The notes under the pieces are model-generated. The model was not told the origin of the DNA, ran no database searches, and was given only the letters and a program-made list of their open reading frames with translations. The position numbers and the translations under genes were made by a program. Below are positions 25,245 through 35,400 of a stretch of 64,000 nucleotides of DNA, piece by piece. The stretch comes from Sphingomonas sp. 8AM (GTDB lineage: Bacteria > Pseudomonadota > Alphaproteobacteria > Sphingomonadales > Sphingomonadaceae), in assembly GCF_902506455.1 (NCBI RefSeq), contig NZ_LR733844.1:1498224-1562223 (forward strand). Direction: 5' to 3'. Position 1 is the stretch's first letter. The number at the start of each line of letters is the position of its first letter.

Positions 25245-27314
25245 ATGCGTAAGCCGGTTGTCGCGGCCACCCTTCCACTGTTGCTTGTCTCGCCCGGCTG
25301 CGCGCCGCATCCCGCGTCGCTGCCGCTCGAGACGCCGGCGCCGCCCGCGATCGGTGCCGGCGGCGAGCAGGCGGATGCGCAGCTACGGTCGACGATCCTC
25401 GGCGGGACGCCACTGGAGCCGGCGCGTAACGACCCGGCGGGCGGGGCGGCCCGCCCCCCGCGGGCCGGCACCATTGGCTTGAACCTGCCCCAGAGCGACA
25501 TCGGTGCGGCTGCGGCGGCGGTCGAGCGGGTGACGGGCATCCCGATCCGGGTCGATACGGGCGCCGCCGGCACGGTGACGCTCGTGACGCCGGGCAAGGT
25601 GGCGCGATCCGGAGTCTTGCCGCTGTTCGAGGCCGCGCTGAAGACCGCCAATCTGGCGCTGGTTCCGGCTGGCGGCGGCTATGTCGTGCGTCCGGTGGCG
25701 ACCGCGCAAGCACCGGTGGCGAGCGATACGGTCGGCTACGGGACGGAGGTCATCACATTACGCTTCATCAACGCCGACGAGCTCCGCAAGGTGCTCGACG
25801 GCGCAATCCCTGGCGTGGTCAGCGCGACCGACTCGTCCGGCAACCGCGTCACTATCGCCGGCACAACCGGCCAGCGCAACAGCGCGCACGATCTGATCAG
25901 GCAATTCGACGTCGACTGGCTGCGCGATATGGCGTTCGGGCTGTTCATCCCGGAGCGCACTGACGCACGGTTGATCGCGCCCGAACTCGACAAGCTCATC
26001 AACGCCGAGAATGCCCCAACCCGCGGGCTCGTGCGGCTGATCACCATGGAGCGGTTAAACGGTATCCTCGCGATCAGCCGCGAACGGCAATATCTAGACG
26101 ACATAAAGCGCTGGATCGAGGTGCTCGATCATGAAGGCGAGAGCGCTGTGAAGCGCATCTACGTCTATCGTGTGCAGAACGGCCGCGCGCGCGATCTTGC
26201 ACGCACGCTGAACCGCGCGTTCGGCAACGGCGGCGGCGGGGATACCGACGAGATCGGCGATCCGTTCGCGTCCACAACGGAACGCGGTGGACGGGGCGCC
26301 GGTCCCGCATCTTCCCGCCCGAACGATGCACCGAACTCACCGGTATCGCGCCCGGCGGAGCCGCGCAGCGGACAGGACCCTTTGGTCCAGACGCCGTCCG
26401 GGCGGGAGATGAACGGCCGGGTCAGCGCCGACGAGGTCAACAACGCCGTCGTGATCTATGCATTGCCGCGCGACTATGCGGTCATCGAGGATGCGTTGCG
26501 CAAACTCGATGTGCCGCCGGTGCAGGTCATGATCGAAGCTGCGATCACGGAAGTGACGCTCAACGAAACACTGCGCTACGGCGTGCAATGGAACTGGCTC
26601 ACTGGCGACAGCAACTTCCGCGTCGCCGACGGTGCGACGGTGCCGACCGCCCCCGGGCTGCCGGGCTTTTCCTATTTCCTTGCCGGGCGAAGCATCCGCG
26701 CCGCGCTCAACGCGCTTGAGCAACGGACCCATGTCAAGGTCGTGTCGGCGCCGAAGCTGGTGACGCTGAACAACCGGACCGCCGCCTTGCAGGTGGGCGA
26801 TCAGGTGCCGGTGTCGGCCGGCAATGCGGTGAGCGTCCAGAACCCGCAGGCGCCGATCGTAAACTCGATCGAATATCGCGACACCGGCGTGATCCTGAAG
26901 GTCACACCGCGGGTCAATGCCGGTGGTGCCGTCCAGCTCGACGTGTCGCAGGAGGTGAGCGACGTCAGCACCAACGGCAATACCGGCGCGGAGCAGACGA
27001 CGCCCTCGCCGACGATCTCGACTCGTCGGATAGCGACGACCGTCGCGGTGCAGGACGGGCAGGTGATCGCGCTGGGCGGACTGTTCCGCGATGCGCGGTC
27101 CTCCGGCAAGCACGGCCTGCCGCTGCTGTCGCGGCTTCCAGTCCTCGGCAGCCTGTTCGGCAGCCACAACGACCTGCAGGCGCGCACCGAGTTGATCGTG
27201 CTGCTGAAGCCGCATGTTATCCGCACGCCGGATGACGGCCGTGCCGTCACCGAGGAGTTGCGCGCCAAGCTGCGCACGCTTGAACCGTTCCGGACTCAGG
27301 GCAAGATCCCGTGA
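25245..27314 (+). CDS. gspD: Type II secretion secretin GspD
   Basis: The product is 689 residues with a lipoprotein-like signal (LPLLLVSPGC, Cys about residue 19). The N0 domain begins near IGLNLPQSDIGAAAAAVERV. N1-N3 domains follow (TEVITLRFINADELRKVLDG, KRIYVYRVQNGRARDLARTL), with a long Gly/Ser/Pro insert in N3. The secretin core has VQVMIEAAITEVTLNETLRY, VVSAPKLVTLNNRTAALQVG, GVILKVTPRVNAGG and VIALGGLFRDARSSGKHGLP, and the end LFGSHNDLQARTELIVLLKP. This is a complete outer membrane channel. AAAGGAG precedes the ATG by nine bases, the best ribosome binding site of the cluster. If the pseudopilus genes are broken, the secretin may have no working partner unless another locus supplies them. 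Confidence 0.93.
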   Translation: MRKPVVAATLPLLLVSPGCAPHPASLPLETPAPPAIGAGGEQADAQLRSTILGGTPLEPARNDPAGGAARPPRAGTIGLNLPQSDIGAAAAAVERVTGIPIRVDTGAAGTVTLVTPGKVARSGVLPLFEAALKTANLALVPAGGGYVVRPVATAQAPVASDTVGYGTEVITLRFINADELRKVLDGAIPGVVSATDSSGNRVTIAGTTGQRNSAHDLIRQFDVDWLRDMAFGLFIPERTDARLIAPELDKLINAENAPTRGLVRLITMERLNGILAISRERQYLDDIKRWIEVLDHEGESAVKRIYVYRVQNGRARDLARTLNRAFGNGGGGDTDEIGDPFASTTERGGRGAGPASSRPNDAPNSPVSRPAEPRSGQDPLVQTPSGREMNGRVSADEVNNAVVIYALPRDYAVIEDALRKLDVPPVQVMIEAAITEVTLNETLRYGVQWNWLTGDSNFRVADGATVPTAPGLPGFSYFLAGRSIRAALNALEQRTHVKVVSAPKLVTLNNRTAALQVGDQVPVSAGNAVSVQNPQAPIVNSIEYRDTGVILKVTPRVNAGGAVQLDVSQEVSDVSTNGNTGAEQTTPSPTISTRRIATTVAVQDGQVIALGGLFRDARSSGKHGLPLLSRLPVLGSLFGSHNDLQARTELIVLLKPHVIRTPDDGRAVTEELRAKLRTLEPFRTQGKIP

Positions 27315-28156
27315 TCGCCCGGCGCGAGCGCGGCTATATCACGGTCGCCGCTGCGGCGTGTATCGTCGTCTTCGCGCTCATCGCCATGACCCTTGTGTCG
27401 TCGATGCAGATAGCGACGGACGACGCCGTTGCCGAACAGGCGACATTACGCGCGGGCGCGGCGGCGGATGCCGGCTTCGCGCTCGTCATGGCGCGGCTGC
27501 TCTCGCCGGAGGCGGGCGAACGCGCCTTTGCGGATGGTCGCACCCGCACGTTCCATTATCGTGACGCGGTCATCCACGTTCGGGTCGAGGATGAGCGGGG
27601 CAAGATCCCGCTCAACGGCCTGACCGAAGATGTCGCGACGCGCCTGCTGGAGGCGGCGGGGGTGGAGGGCGGACGGCTGCTGGTTGCACGCGACTCGTTG
27701 CTGGACTGGCAGGATGCCGACGACATGCCGCGCCCGTTCGGTGCCGAGCGCGGCGATTATGCCGACAGCGGCATCCGCCCCGCCAACGGCGATCTGGACT
27801 CGATCGACGAGTTGCGGCTGGTGCGTGGTTTCGACACGCGCACGATCGCGAACCTTCGATTGCTCGCGACGGTCTATGTACCGCCCGGCCGGTTCGACCC
27901 GCGCGTCGCGCGGCCGGAGGTGTTGGCGCTGATGTCGGGGACCGGCGCAAAATCGGCGATCGCCGCCATCGAGAGAGCCCGGGAGCGGGCCAGGCAACGA
28001 ACCGCCATCGCCTTCTCCGGGCCGAAGGACTGGCGCGGTCGCTCGTTGTCGATCGCCGTCGAGGCGCAAGTGCCCGATGGCAGGGCGGTGCGCCGGAATG
28101 TCGTCCAGTTCACTGGCGACGCCGCCGTCCCGTATGTGGTCATCGCCGCCGACTGA
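27311..28156 (+). CDS. gspK: Type II secretion minor pseudopilin GspK
   Basis: The product is 281 residues from a GTG overlapping the gspD stop. The leader MIARRERG precedes YITVAAAACIVVFALIAMTL; the +5 Glu is missing, as is normal for GspK, the tip pseudopilin. The large GspK domain shows VEDERGKIPLNGLTEDVATR, RDSLLDWQDADDMPRPFGAE and NGDLDSIDELRLVRGFD, containing the calcium-site acidic stretch. The sequence of this gene is intact. It is the last gene of the cluster and is convergent with a cell wall hydrolase nine bases downstream. Confidence 0.87.
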   Translation: MIARRERGYITVAAAACIVVFALIAMTLVSSMQIATDDAVAEQATLRAGAAADAGFALVMARLLSPEAGERAFADGRTRTFHYRDAVIHVRVEDERGKIPLNGLTEDVATRLLEAAGVEGGRLLVARDSLLDWQDADDMPRPFGAERGDYADSGIRPANGDLDSIDELRLVRGFDTRTIANLRLLATVYVPPGRFDPRVARPEVLALMSGTGAKSAIAAIERARERARQRTAIAFSGPKDWRGRSLSIAVEAQVPDGRAVRRNVVQFTGDAAVPYVVIAAD

Positions 28157-28165
28157 GTCTGCGCG

Positions 28166-28771
28166 TCATGGTCGTCGCGGGATGGCCGGCAATGTCAGGC
28201 CCCATGGCGTGAACGGCGTCGAAACGGAAGACGGACCATCCACGTGGGTCGGCGGCAAGGCGGCTAAAGGCGCGGCTGCGATGTTCGCGCGCTGCAGATA
28301 GAAGATGTGTGCGCCGATCTTCGTCGGTCTGACCAGCGTCGACGCCCAATAGAGGTGGACGTAATCGGCGTGATAATGCGTGGCAAATGGCACGCGCGAC
28401 GGCAGGCGCCCGGCCAGCGCGTCGATGGCGACGACCCGGGCGGCTTGCAGGACGCGAGCCGGAAGCTGGCGGCGGTAGAGCGAACCGTCACAGGTGAAGG
28501 TGAACTGGCACCCGGTGCGACGCTTCGCGCCCGCGAACACCACACCGCATACCGTCTTCGGAAAGGCTGCGTCGTGCCAGCGATTGAGCACCACTTCCGC
28601 CACCGCCTGTTGCCCCGCCAGACTTTCGTAACCGGCCTCATAAGCAATAGCCAAGCTCAGACAATGCACAGCCGTTGCGGGATCCTCGATAGTAGCGGGT
28701 GTGAATTCAACTGCTTCTGCACGCGCTGCGCAAGATGATAGGCAGACGGCCGCAATCAGCGCTCGTAGCAT
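28166..28771 (-). CDS. SleB-like cell wall hydrolase
   Basis: This 201-residue protein has a signal sequence (LRALIAAVCLSSCAARAEA) and one Hydrolase_2 (SleB) domain: CLSLAIAYEAGYESLAGQQA, VAEVVLNRWHDAAFPKTVCG and GCQFTFTCDGS, later ATHYHADYVHLYWA. The catalytic Glu is expected in AYEAGYE. SleB-type enzymes are lytic transglycosylase-like and cut peptidoglycan. In non-sporulating alphaproteobacteria such as this they act in envelope remodelling. The ATG at 28769-28771 has AGGAACAGGTA upstream. The C-terminal tail is proline-rich. Its position against the T2SS run is convergent and gives no shared promoter. Confidence 0.85.
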   Translation of the reverse strand: MLRALIAAVCLSSCAARAEAVEFTPATIEDPATAVHCLSLAIAYEAGYESLAGQQAVAEVVLNRWHDAAFPKTVCGVVFAGAKRRTGCQFTFTCDGSLYRRQLPARVLQAARVVAIDALAGRLPSRVPFATHYHADYVHLYWASTLVRPTKIGAHIFYLQRANIAAAPLAALPPTHVDGPSSVSTPFTPWGLTLPAIPRRP

Positions 28772-28928
28772 TACCTGTTCCTGCGCCGGACATCGCCTGA
28801 TCGGGACTGCGTATAACAGGTGCACTATGCCTTTTTGATGACGCCCGATATTATCCCGCCCGCCTTTAATGACGCCGTCATGTTCGCGCCTGATAGGAAC
28901 CGGGTTGGTCCTGCTGACCGGACGGGGC

Positions 28929-29486
28929 ATGGGTATGATTATCAAGCCGATGATTGCGGCATCGGTCCTGGCGCTCGGAACAATGGGGGTGCTGCCGATG
29001 GAGCGAGGCGTCGCGCACCGGCAGGATGGTGCCAGGCCAGCGATGTTGCCGCCGCGCGTGCTGCACTGTTTGCTCGGTCGGGTCGTGAACTTCGACGCGT
29101 CGCGTGACCAGCCGGTCGCCGAATATCGGTACGATGGACGCCATCGCCTAACCCTGTTCCTGCCCCCCGTTCCTGCGAGAACCACACCGCCGCCCGATGC
29201 CACCGCCGCCCCTGAGCCGGTGGACCCCCGCACACGGATCGTCGCTGATCCCGATGGTATCGCCGGGGCGGCAGCGTCCAGGCCGTTCCATCGCGTAGTC
29301 GATCTATGGCCATCGCGCGTGGAGATGATGACGCCCCTCAGCGACGTGGTCGCCAACGTGATCGTGATCGCGCAGGTCACGCCCGACCAAGCCGATGCCA
29401 CGATCTTCATGGCCCGCGCGAACGATGCCACCACTTATGATGTGCAGCATCTTTATTTCGGCCGATGCCGCGTTGCCCGATCCTGA
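28929..29486 (+). CDS. Hypothetical protein with an N-terminal signal or anchor
   Basis: The product is 185 residues and of no family I recognise. It starts MGMIIKPMIAASVLALGTMG, a probable signal or membrane anchor, then VLHCLLGRVVNFDASRDQPV and AEYRYDGRHRLTLFLPP, a proline-rich middle (ARTTPPPDATAAPEPVDPRT) and a conserved-looking end: RVVDLWPSRVEMMTPLSDVV, ANVIVIAQVTPDQADATIFM. Two cysteines frame the mature part. It is divergent from the cell wall hydrolase, with 157 bp between. Two adjacent ATGs (28929 and 28935) are possible starts. The codon pattern supports coding; the function is unknown. Confidence 0.5.
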   Translation: MGMIIKPMIAASVLALGTMGVLPMERGVAHRQDGARPAMLPPRVLHCLLGRVVNFDASRDQPVAEYRYDGRHRLTLFLPPVPARTTPPPDATAAPEPVDPRTRIVADPDGIAGAAASRPFHRVVDLWPSRVEMMTPLSDVVANVIVIAQVTPDQADATIFMARANDATTYDVQHLYFGRCRVARS

Positions 29487-29675
29487 GTGAACTCTGCAGG
29501 CGCAGGGACGGGCAGGGTGCCCCAACGCCCTCGCACCGGGCGAGCACGGCATGACGGTTCAGCTCGGTTGTGTTCTCGCTGACGGCAATTCACGAAAGTC
29601 GCCACACCCGGCGATGGCGGCGTTCTGTCGGACGAACCGTCAAATTAACCACGCCGTGCCGATGACGATCATCTA

Positions 29676-32033
29676 TTAATTCATCGGGCCGATGATTGCA
29701 CGAGTGGACTGCGAGTACGGCCGGGCCGATGCGGTGCGACCCCAGCGGGTGTTGGGCTTGTCCGTCATGGTGAACGTCAACGTACCGCCGGCCCGGATCT
29801 CAGAGTCTCTGAGATAAGTGCGGCCGAGCGGCCGATCGTTCAGCGCGATCGAGCCTATGTACCGGTTCGCGTCGGAAAGATTCCGGGCGTTGACGGTGAA
29901 GGTGCGCCCGTTCGGCAAGCGCAGTTTCGCGCCGGAAACGAACGGGCGTCCGATCACATATTCGTTGCTGCCGGGCGCGACCGGGTAGAAGCCGAGCGCG
30001 GTGAAGACAAACCACGCTGACATCTGACCCAGATCGTCGTTCCCGCTGAGCCCGTCAGGCGTTGCCTTATACTGGCTCGCCACGATCTGCGCGAGGCGCT
30101 CCTGCGTCCGCCACGGCGCGCCGGCATAATTGTAGAGATAGGCGACGTGATGGCTTGGTTCGTTGCCGTGGATGTACTGCCCGATCAGCCCGGCGATGTC
30201 CTCGGCATGGCTGTAATCGAGCTTGGACATGTCATAATCGAACATCGCGTCGAGTTTCTTGATCGCGCGCGCGTCGCCACCGAGCAGCCGGAACAGTCCC
30301 GCCTGATCCTGCGGCATGAACCAGCTATATTGCCACGCATTGCCCTCGGTATAATCGGAGCCGTAGTTGATCGCGGTCGGATCGAATGGCGTCCGGAACG
30401 CGCCGTCGCTGCGGCGGGCACGCAGCCAGCCGGTCTTCACGTCGAAGCTGTTGCGCCAGAAGGTCGCCCGACGATCGAAGCGCGCCGCCACGTCGGTGCG
30501 CCCCAGCGCCCCTGCCATCTGCGCGATCGTCCAGTCGTCATAGGCATATTCGGCGGTCTTTGACGCCGCCTCCGGTTCGCGATCGATCGGGACATAGCCG
30601 CGGGTCATGTACTCGCCCAGCCCGCCATAGGGAGCGTAGCTGGCGCTGGCGACCATCGCGTCGAGCGCGGCATTGGCATCGAAGCCGCGAATGCCTTTCA
30701 TGTAAGCGTCGGCGATCACCGGAACCGCGTGGTAGCCGATCATCGTCCAGGTCTCACGCCCGGCAAATTGCCAGACGGGCAAGATGCCGTCCGGGCTGAA
30801 GCGCTGGCTCGCGAGCAGCGAATTGACCACATCGCTAGTCGTGCGTTCGGGCTGCACCAGCGTCAGCAGCGGATGTTCGGCGCGGAACGTATCCCAAAGC
30901 GAAAATGTCGATCGCTGCGTATACCCCTCGGCGCGGTGGACCTGATCGTCGGGTCCGCGCCAGCGACCGTCGGCATCGCTCCACACGCTGGGCGCGATCA
31001 GGCTGTGGTAGAGCGCGGTGGCGACGATCGTCTTCATCGGCGTCGGCGCATCGATCTCGATGGCGCCAAGTGCGTCGCGCCACGCTGCCTGCGTTTGCGC
31101 CCGGACGGCGTCGAAATCGCCCGGCTCGGCGTCGAGATTGGCGACCGCTCCGGCTTCATCGACCCCCGATAACGCCACCTTCACCTCGAGCGGGCGATCA
31201 AGCGCGCCGAAATCGAGCCGCGCTTCCAGTGCCCGACCCAGCTTCTCGGCGAGCATGTCGGTGCCGCGTCCCGGCGGTGCAAAGCCCTTGTACGTGACGT
31301 CCTTGTCGCGATCGAGCAACGCGTGGCCGGTCAACGGCGCGGAGAAACGCATCGCGAAGAACAACTTGCGCCCCGGTGCCCAGCCGCGCGTCTCGCGAAA
31401 GCCGGTCAGCGTGCCGTCGGGACGCAGGTGCAGCCCGGACCACAGGATCTTCCCGGGATAATTGTAGAGCGAACTGCGCAAGTCGACGATCAGATGCGCG
31501 GCCTGTCTGGCGGGAAACGTATAGCGGTGAACACCAATGCGCGTGCCCGCGGTCAGCTCGGCGCGGACCTTCGGGCCGTCGAGCGTCACCGCATAATAGC
31601 CGGGTGTCGCCTGCTCGCTGGCGTGCGAGAAGCGCGAGCGATAGCCGGGCACCGCCACGGTGCCCGGATCCATAGCGACCGTTTCGCCGGACGTGGGCAT
31701 GACCAGAATGTCACCGAGATCGGAGTGACCCGCGCCGGAGAAATGCGTGTGGCTAAAGCCTTCGATGGTTGGATCATCGTGCCGGTAGCCCGCGGCATGC
31801 GCGTAGCATTCCCGGATGACGCAGGCGGTGTCGGTGTCGGGCGACAGTTGCACCATGCCGAACGGGGCGACCGCACCGGGAAAGGTATGGCCGTCGCCGC
31901 CGGTGCCGATGAATGGATCAACGGCGGCGATCGTGTCGGCGATTTGCGCCGCCACCGGCGCAGCGGTGAGGGCCATCGTCAGCGCGGCGACGCCAAATGC
32001 CGCGAGCGGGTTCCGCCGCTGATCGTTGCTCAT
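29676..32033 (-). CDS. GH92 family alpha-mannosidase (first copy)
   Basis: This 785-residue exported enzyme has a signal peptide ending in APVAAQ and then the GH92 N-terminal domain: VDPFIGTGGDGHTFPGAVAP, FGMVQLSPDTDT, GYRHDDPTIEGFSHTHFSGA. In the catalytic (alpha/alpha)6 domain, YTEGNAWQYSW (about residue 563) carries the general-acid Glu region, and SGNDDLGQMSAWFVFTALGF (about 663) carries the Asp pair of the inverting, calcium-dependent family. GH92 enzymes remove alpha-mannose from N-glycans or mannan. It is divergent from a receptor gene, with 426 bp between, so the two may share control. ATG 32033 was preferred over GTG 32036; GGAGCG lies upstream. Confidence 0.93.
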   Translation of the reverse strand: MSNDQRRNPLAAFGVAALTMALTAAPVAAQIADTIAAVDPFIGTGGDGHTFPGAVAPFGMVQLSPDTDTACVIRECYAHAAGYRHDDPTIEGFSHTHFSGAGHSDLGDILVMPTSGETVAMDPGTVAVPGYRSRFSHASEQATPGYYAVTLDGPKVRAELTAGTRIGVHRYTFPARQAAHLIVDLRSSLYNYPGKILWSGLHLRPDGTLTGFRETRGWAPGRKLFFAMRFSAPLTGHALLDRDKDVTYKGFAPPGRGTDMLAEKLGRALEARLDFGALDRPLEVKVALSGVDEAGAVANLDAEPGDFDAVRAQTQAAWRDALGAIEIDAPTPMKTIVATALYHSLIAPSVWSDADGRWRGPDDQVHRAEGYTQRSTFSLWDTFRAEHPLLTLVQPERTTSDVVNSLLASQRFSPDGILPVWQFAGRETWTMIGYHAVPVIADAYMKGIRGFDANAALDAMVASASYAPYGGLGEYMTRGYVPIDREPEAASKTAEYAYDDWTIAQMAGALGRTDVAARFDRRATFWRNSFDVKTGWLRARRSDGAFRTPFDPTAINYGSDYTEGNAWQYSWFMPQDQAGLFRLLGGDARAIKKLDAMFDYDMSKLDYSHAEDIAGLIGQYIHGNEPSHHVAYLYNYAGAPWRTQERLAQIVASQYKATPDGLSGNDDLGQMSAWFVFTALGFYPVAPGSNEYVIGRPFVSGAKLRLPNGRTFTVNARNLSDANRYIGSIALNDRPLGRTYLRDSEIRAGGTLTFTMTDKPNTRWGRTASARPYSQSTRAIIGPMN

Positions 32034-32295
32034 CACGCGCTCCGTCGTTCATGCCGATCGAGCGGGGCTGATGGCATGTGAGCAGAATAAAAACAGCAAT
32101 TTTCGTGATTTGCTTGGAAGGATCATTCCCGGGAAGCCAAGCCACGGTTGCACCAACAGCAGGTGGCGCAAGGAGCGTCATCGGCAACGACGATGATCTT
32201 GTGTTCCGCGTGTCCCGCGAGCCGGGTTCGCGCTGTTACCGTTATCGCAACCTGCATTAAGGCATTGATTACAAAACATTTCTGCGGGTTTCTAT

Positions 32296-32335
32296 TTGAC
32301 AAGTTGTTTTCTTTATTGCGACAAGCCGGTTGTCG
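32296..32335 (+). promoter_or_regulatory. Paired dyads in the divergent GH92/receptor control region
   Basis: TTGACAAGTTGT (dyad ACAAGTTGT) and CGACAAGCCGGTTGTCG (perfect arms CGACAA/TTGTCG) each contain GACAAG, 22 bp apart, i.e. two helical turns. Such spacing suits two dimers of one regulator. The remainder of 32034-32459 is A/T-richer than its surroundings and holds no gene. The regulator is unknown. Confidence 0.45.
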
Positions 32336-32459
32336 TAGCGGCAACGAGCGGGTGCGCCTCTTCAGCGTGAACCGACGCCATCTCAGGAGCGTGACGTTGC
32401 TGCGACACACAGGGAGCCGGTTACGGGCTGACGCTCGGCCGGGACAAGGGAGAGGTTGA

Positions 32460-35400
32460 ATGTCCGATCGTCACCATCGGCCGGGTGTGCCCGGGCGACG
32501 TTTGATGACGTTGCTGCTGGCGACCGCCGGCTTCAGTGTCGCCGCTGGGGTCCATGCCCAGGAAACCACGCCAGCCACCGCGCCCGCGGTCGCGCCTGAT
32601 GCCGCCACGCCGGCCGCTTCGGTCCCGGATAGCAACGTCGGCACGGCGCAGGACGCCGGTGCCGCACCCACCGGAGCTGCAGCGGCAGGCGACATCGTCG
32701 TCACCGGCTATCGCCGCTCGATCGAGGAGAGCCTCAGCCGCAAGCGCGAGGCGAACGCCTTTGTCGACGTCATCACCGCCGAGGATATCGGCAAATTTCC
32801 CGACAAGAACGTCGCGGATTCGCTCCAGCGCGTCCCGGGCATCATCATCGACCGCGACGGCGGCGAGGGCTCGCGTGTCAGCATCCGCGGTCTGCAATCC
32901 GACCTGACGCTGACGCAGCTCAACGGCAATTTCATCGCTTCCGCCGATGATAACGAGCCGTCGCGCTCGTTCAACTATCTGCTGCTGCCGTCGAACATGA
33001 TCGGCAGCGTCGACGTCTTCAAATCGCCCGAGGCACGGCTTGACGAAGGCGGGGTCGGCGGCACGATCATCCTCCACACGCGGCGTCCGCTCGACCTGAA
33101 GTCGTTGAGCGGCTTCGTGTCGGTCGAGGGTACCTACGCCGATGTGACCGAGAAGGTGCAGCCGCAGATCGGCGGACAATTGTCGTGGAAGAACCAGGAC
33201 GAGACGCTCGGTTTCCTCGTCGGTGCGACCTATCAGGAGCGGACGGTGCGCGATCACCGCGCCGCGGCGTCGAGCTGGAACTGGTGGACCTACGACCGTG
33301 CGAATGAGCCCGCCACCGACGTCAACGGCAATCCGTACGCCAATGACGATGCGATCTCCTATTGGCCAGAGGACAGTGGCGCGACGACGCAGGCCGGGCA
33401 GCGTTTCTCGGGCTATTGGGCGCCGCAGCAGGTCAGCCAGACCGTCACCGAGCAGAACCGCAAGCGGCTGGGTATCCAGGCGACCGCGCAGATGAAGCCG
33501 TTCGACGACTTCACCGTCACCGCCAATTACTTCCGCTTCCAGGTCGACGACGATTATATCAGCAACGGCATCCAGATCCCGGAATGGGGATATGGCAACT
33601 TCTTCTCGGGCGCGACGCTCGACAAGAGCGGCACGATCTTTCAATCCGCGCAATTCCAGGTGCCCGCGGATGGCACGGGATGCCGCGTGCAGGTCGGCAA
33701 CCAGCCGCCGTGCACGATGGAGACGCCGCAGATCTACGGCACGTACAGTCGTGAGAAGGCGGTTTCGAACACCTTCGACGTCGAGGGCGCGTTCAAGCGT
33801 GACCGGTTCGAGGCGGTGTTCAAGCTCGGCAAGACCCGCGCGACCGGCGGCCCGTCCGCGCGTTTCAGCGTAGCGGCCAAGCCGCGCGTCGTGAACGGCA
33901 TCGTCGGGATCAACGGCAACCAGTATAGCGCGTGGAACTTCACCGATCAGTCGGCGAACTTCGAATTCTCGCCGGAGCTTCAGGACAATATCAACAACGG
34001 CCTGACGCAGATCGATCTGGGTTCGACCAATTCGTCGTTCAACCGCAGCTCGATCGCGCAACGCTATACGCAGCTGGACCTCACCCGCCGCTTCGAAGCC
34101 TTCCTCGATTCGGTGCAGGTCGGTGCCAAATGGCGCGATGGACAGGTCAATCGCGCGACCGGACGTAACGAATGGTACGCGGATCCCGCCACCGAATTGC
34201 GCTACCAGGACACGCCTGGGGCGGCGACCACCCGGCCGGGCTTCTTCTTCGACAAGCCGCTCGGCAATATTGCCGGCGGTTTCAGCGGCAATGCCTTTCC
34301 GGCGATCGATTTCCGCAACTACCTCGGCTATCTGAACAGCACCTACGGCGACGCGGTGCGTGTCGATGAGACCGGGTTCGTTTACGGCATCGGGGAACGC
34401 ATCTGGGCCGGATATGTCCAGACCAATTTCAAGACGGAGCGTTTCCGCGGCAATCTGGGTCTGCGTTACGTCAACACGCGCCAGACCGGTGTCACGTCCG
34501 ACCGGTTGCAGATCCTGAACGATTATTGCGTCAACGCAGAGGGTGGCCCGTTCGTGACGCCACCGGTCGGCGCGGACGGCAATTGCATCACGCTGCCGCT
34601 CGCGCAGCGCGAGACGATCGTCAACACGAAGCTCGACCAGACGCGAACGTACAGCGACTGGCTGCCGAGCCTGAACGCCTCGTACGACCTAACCGACAAC
34701 CTGCTGCTGCGTGGCGCGGTGGCGCGGGTGATCGCGCGACCGGCGTTCACCAACCTGGGGTCGCAGCGCAGCCTGACCTATCGCTCGCCCGAATATGCGT
34801 TCGATCGCCGGCAATTCGGCGAGCGCGAGGGCTGGTCGGGATCGGGCGGCAATGGCGCGCTCAACCCCTTCAAGGCGTGGCAATACGACATCGGCATCGA
34901 ATGGTATTTCAAGCGCGGGTCGGTGCTGGGTGCGACCGCGTTCCGCAAGGATGTGTCGGACTTCATCGTGCCGCTCGTGCTCGACGTCACGCAGAACGTG
35001 AACGGCGAGCCGGTGCTGATCCAGCCGTACAGCACGGTCGCCAACGGCTCGAACGCGCGCTCACAGGGTGTCGAGCTCTACGCGCAGCACACGCTCCCGT
35101 TCGGGCTCGGCGCACAGGTGAACTTCACCTACAACGACACGTCGGTGGCGCAGATCACGCTGGAGGGCCAGAACGTCGGCAGCTCGCCGCTGGTCGGCAG
35201 CGCCAAGACGCAGATCAACGGGTCGCTATTCTACGAGAACGATCGCATGCTGTTGCGCACGTCGTACAACCGGCGCGGCGAGGTGGTGCGCGGGCTGCAA
35301 TCCGGACTGAACGTCTATGACGATCCCTATGAGCAGATCGACCTAAACGCCTCGTATAATCTGTTCGAGAATTTCGTCCTGAGCGCCTCGGTGATCAACC

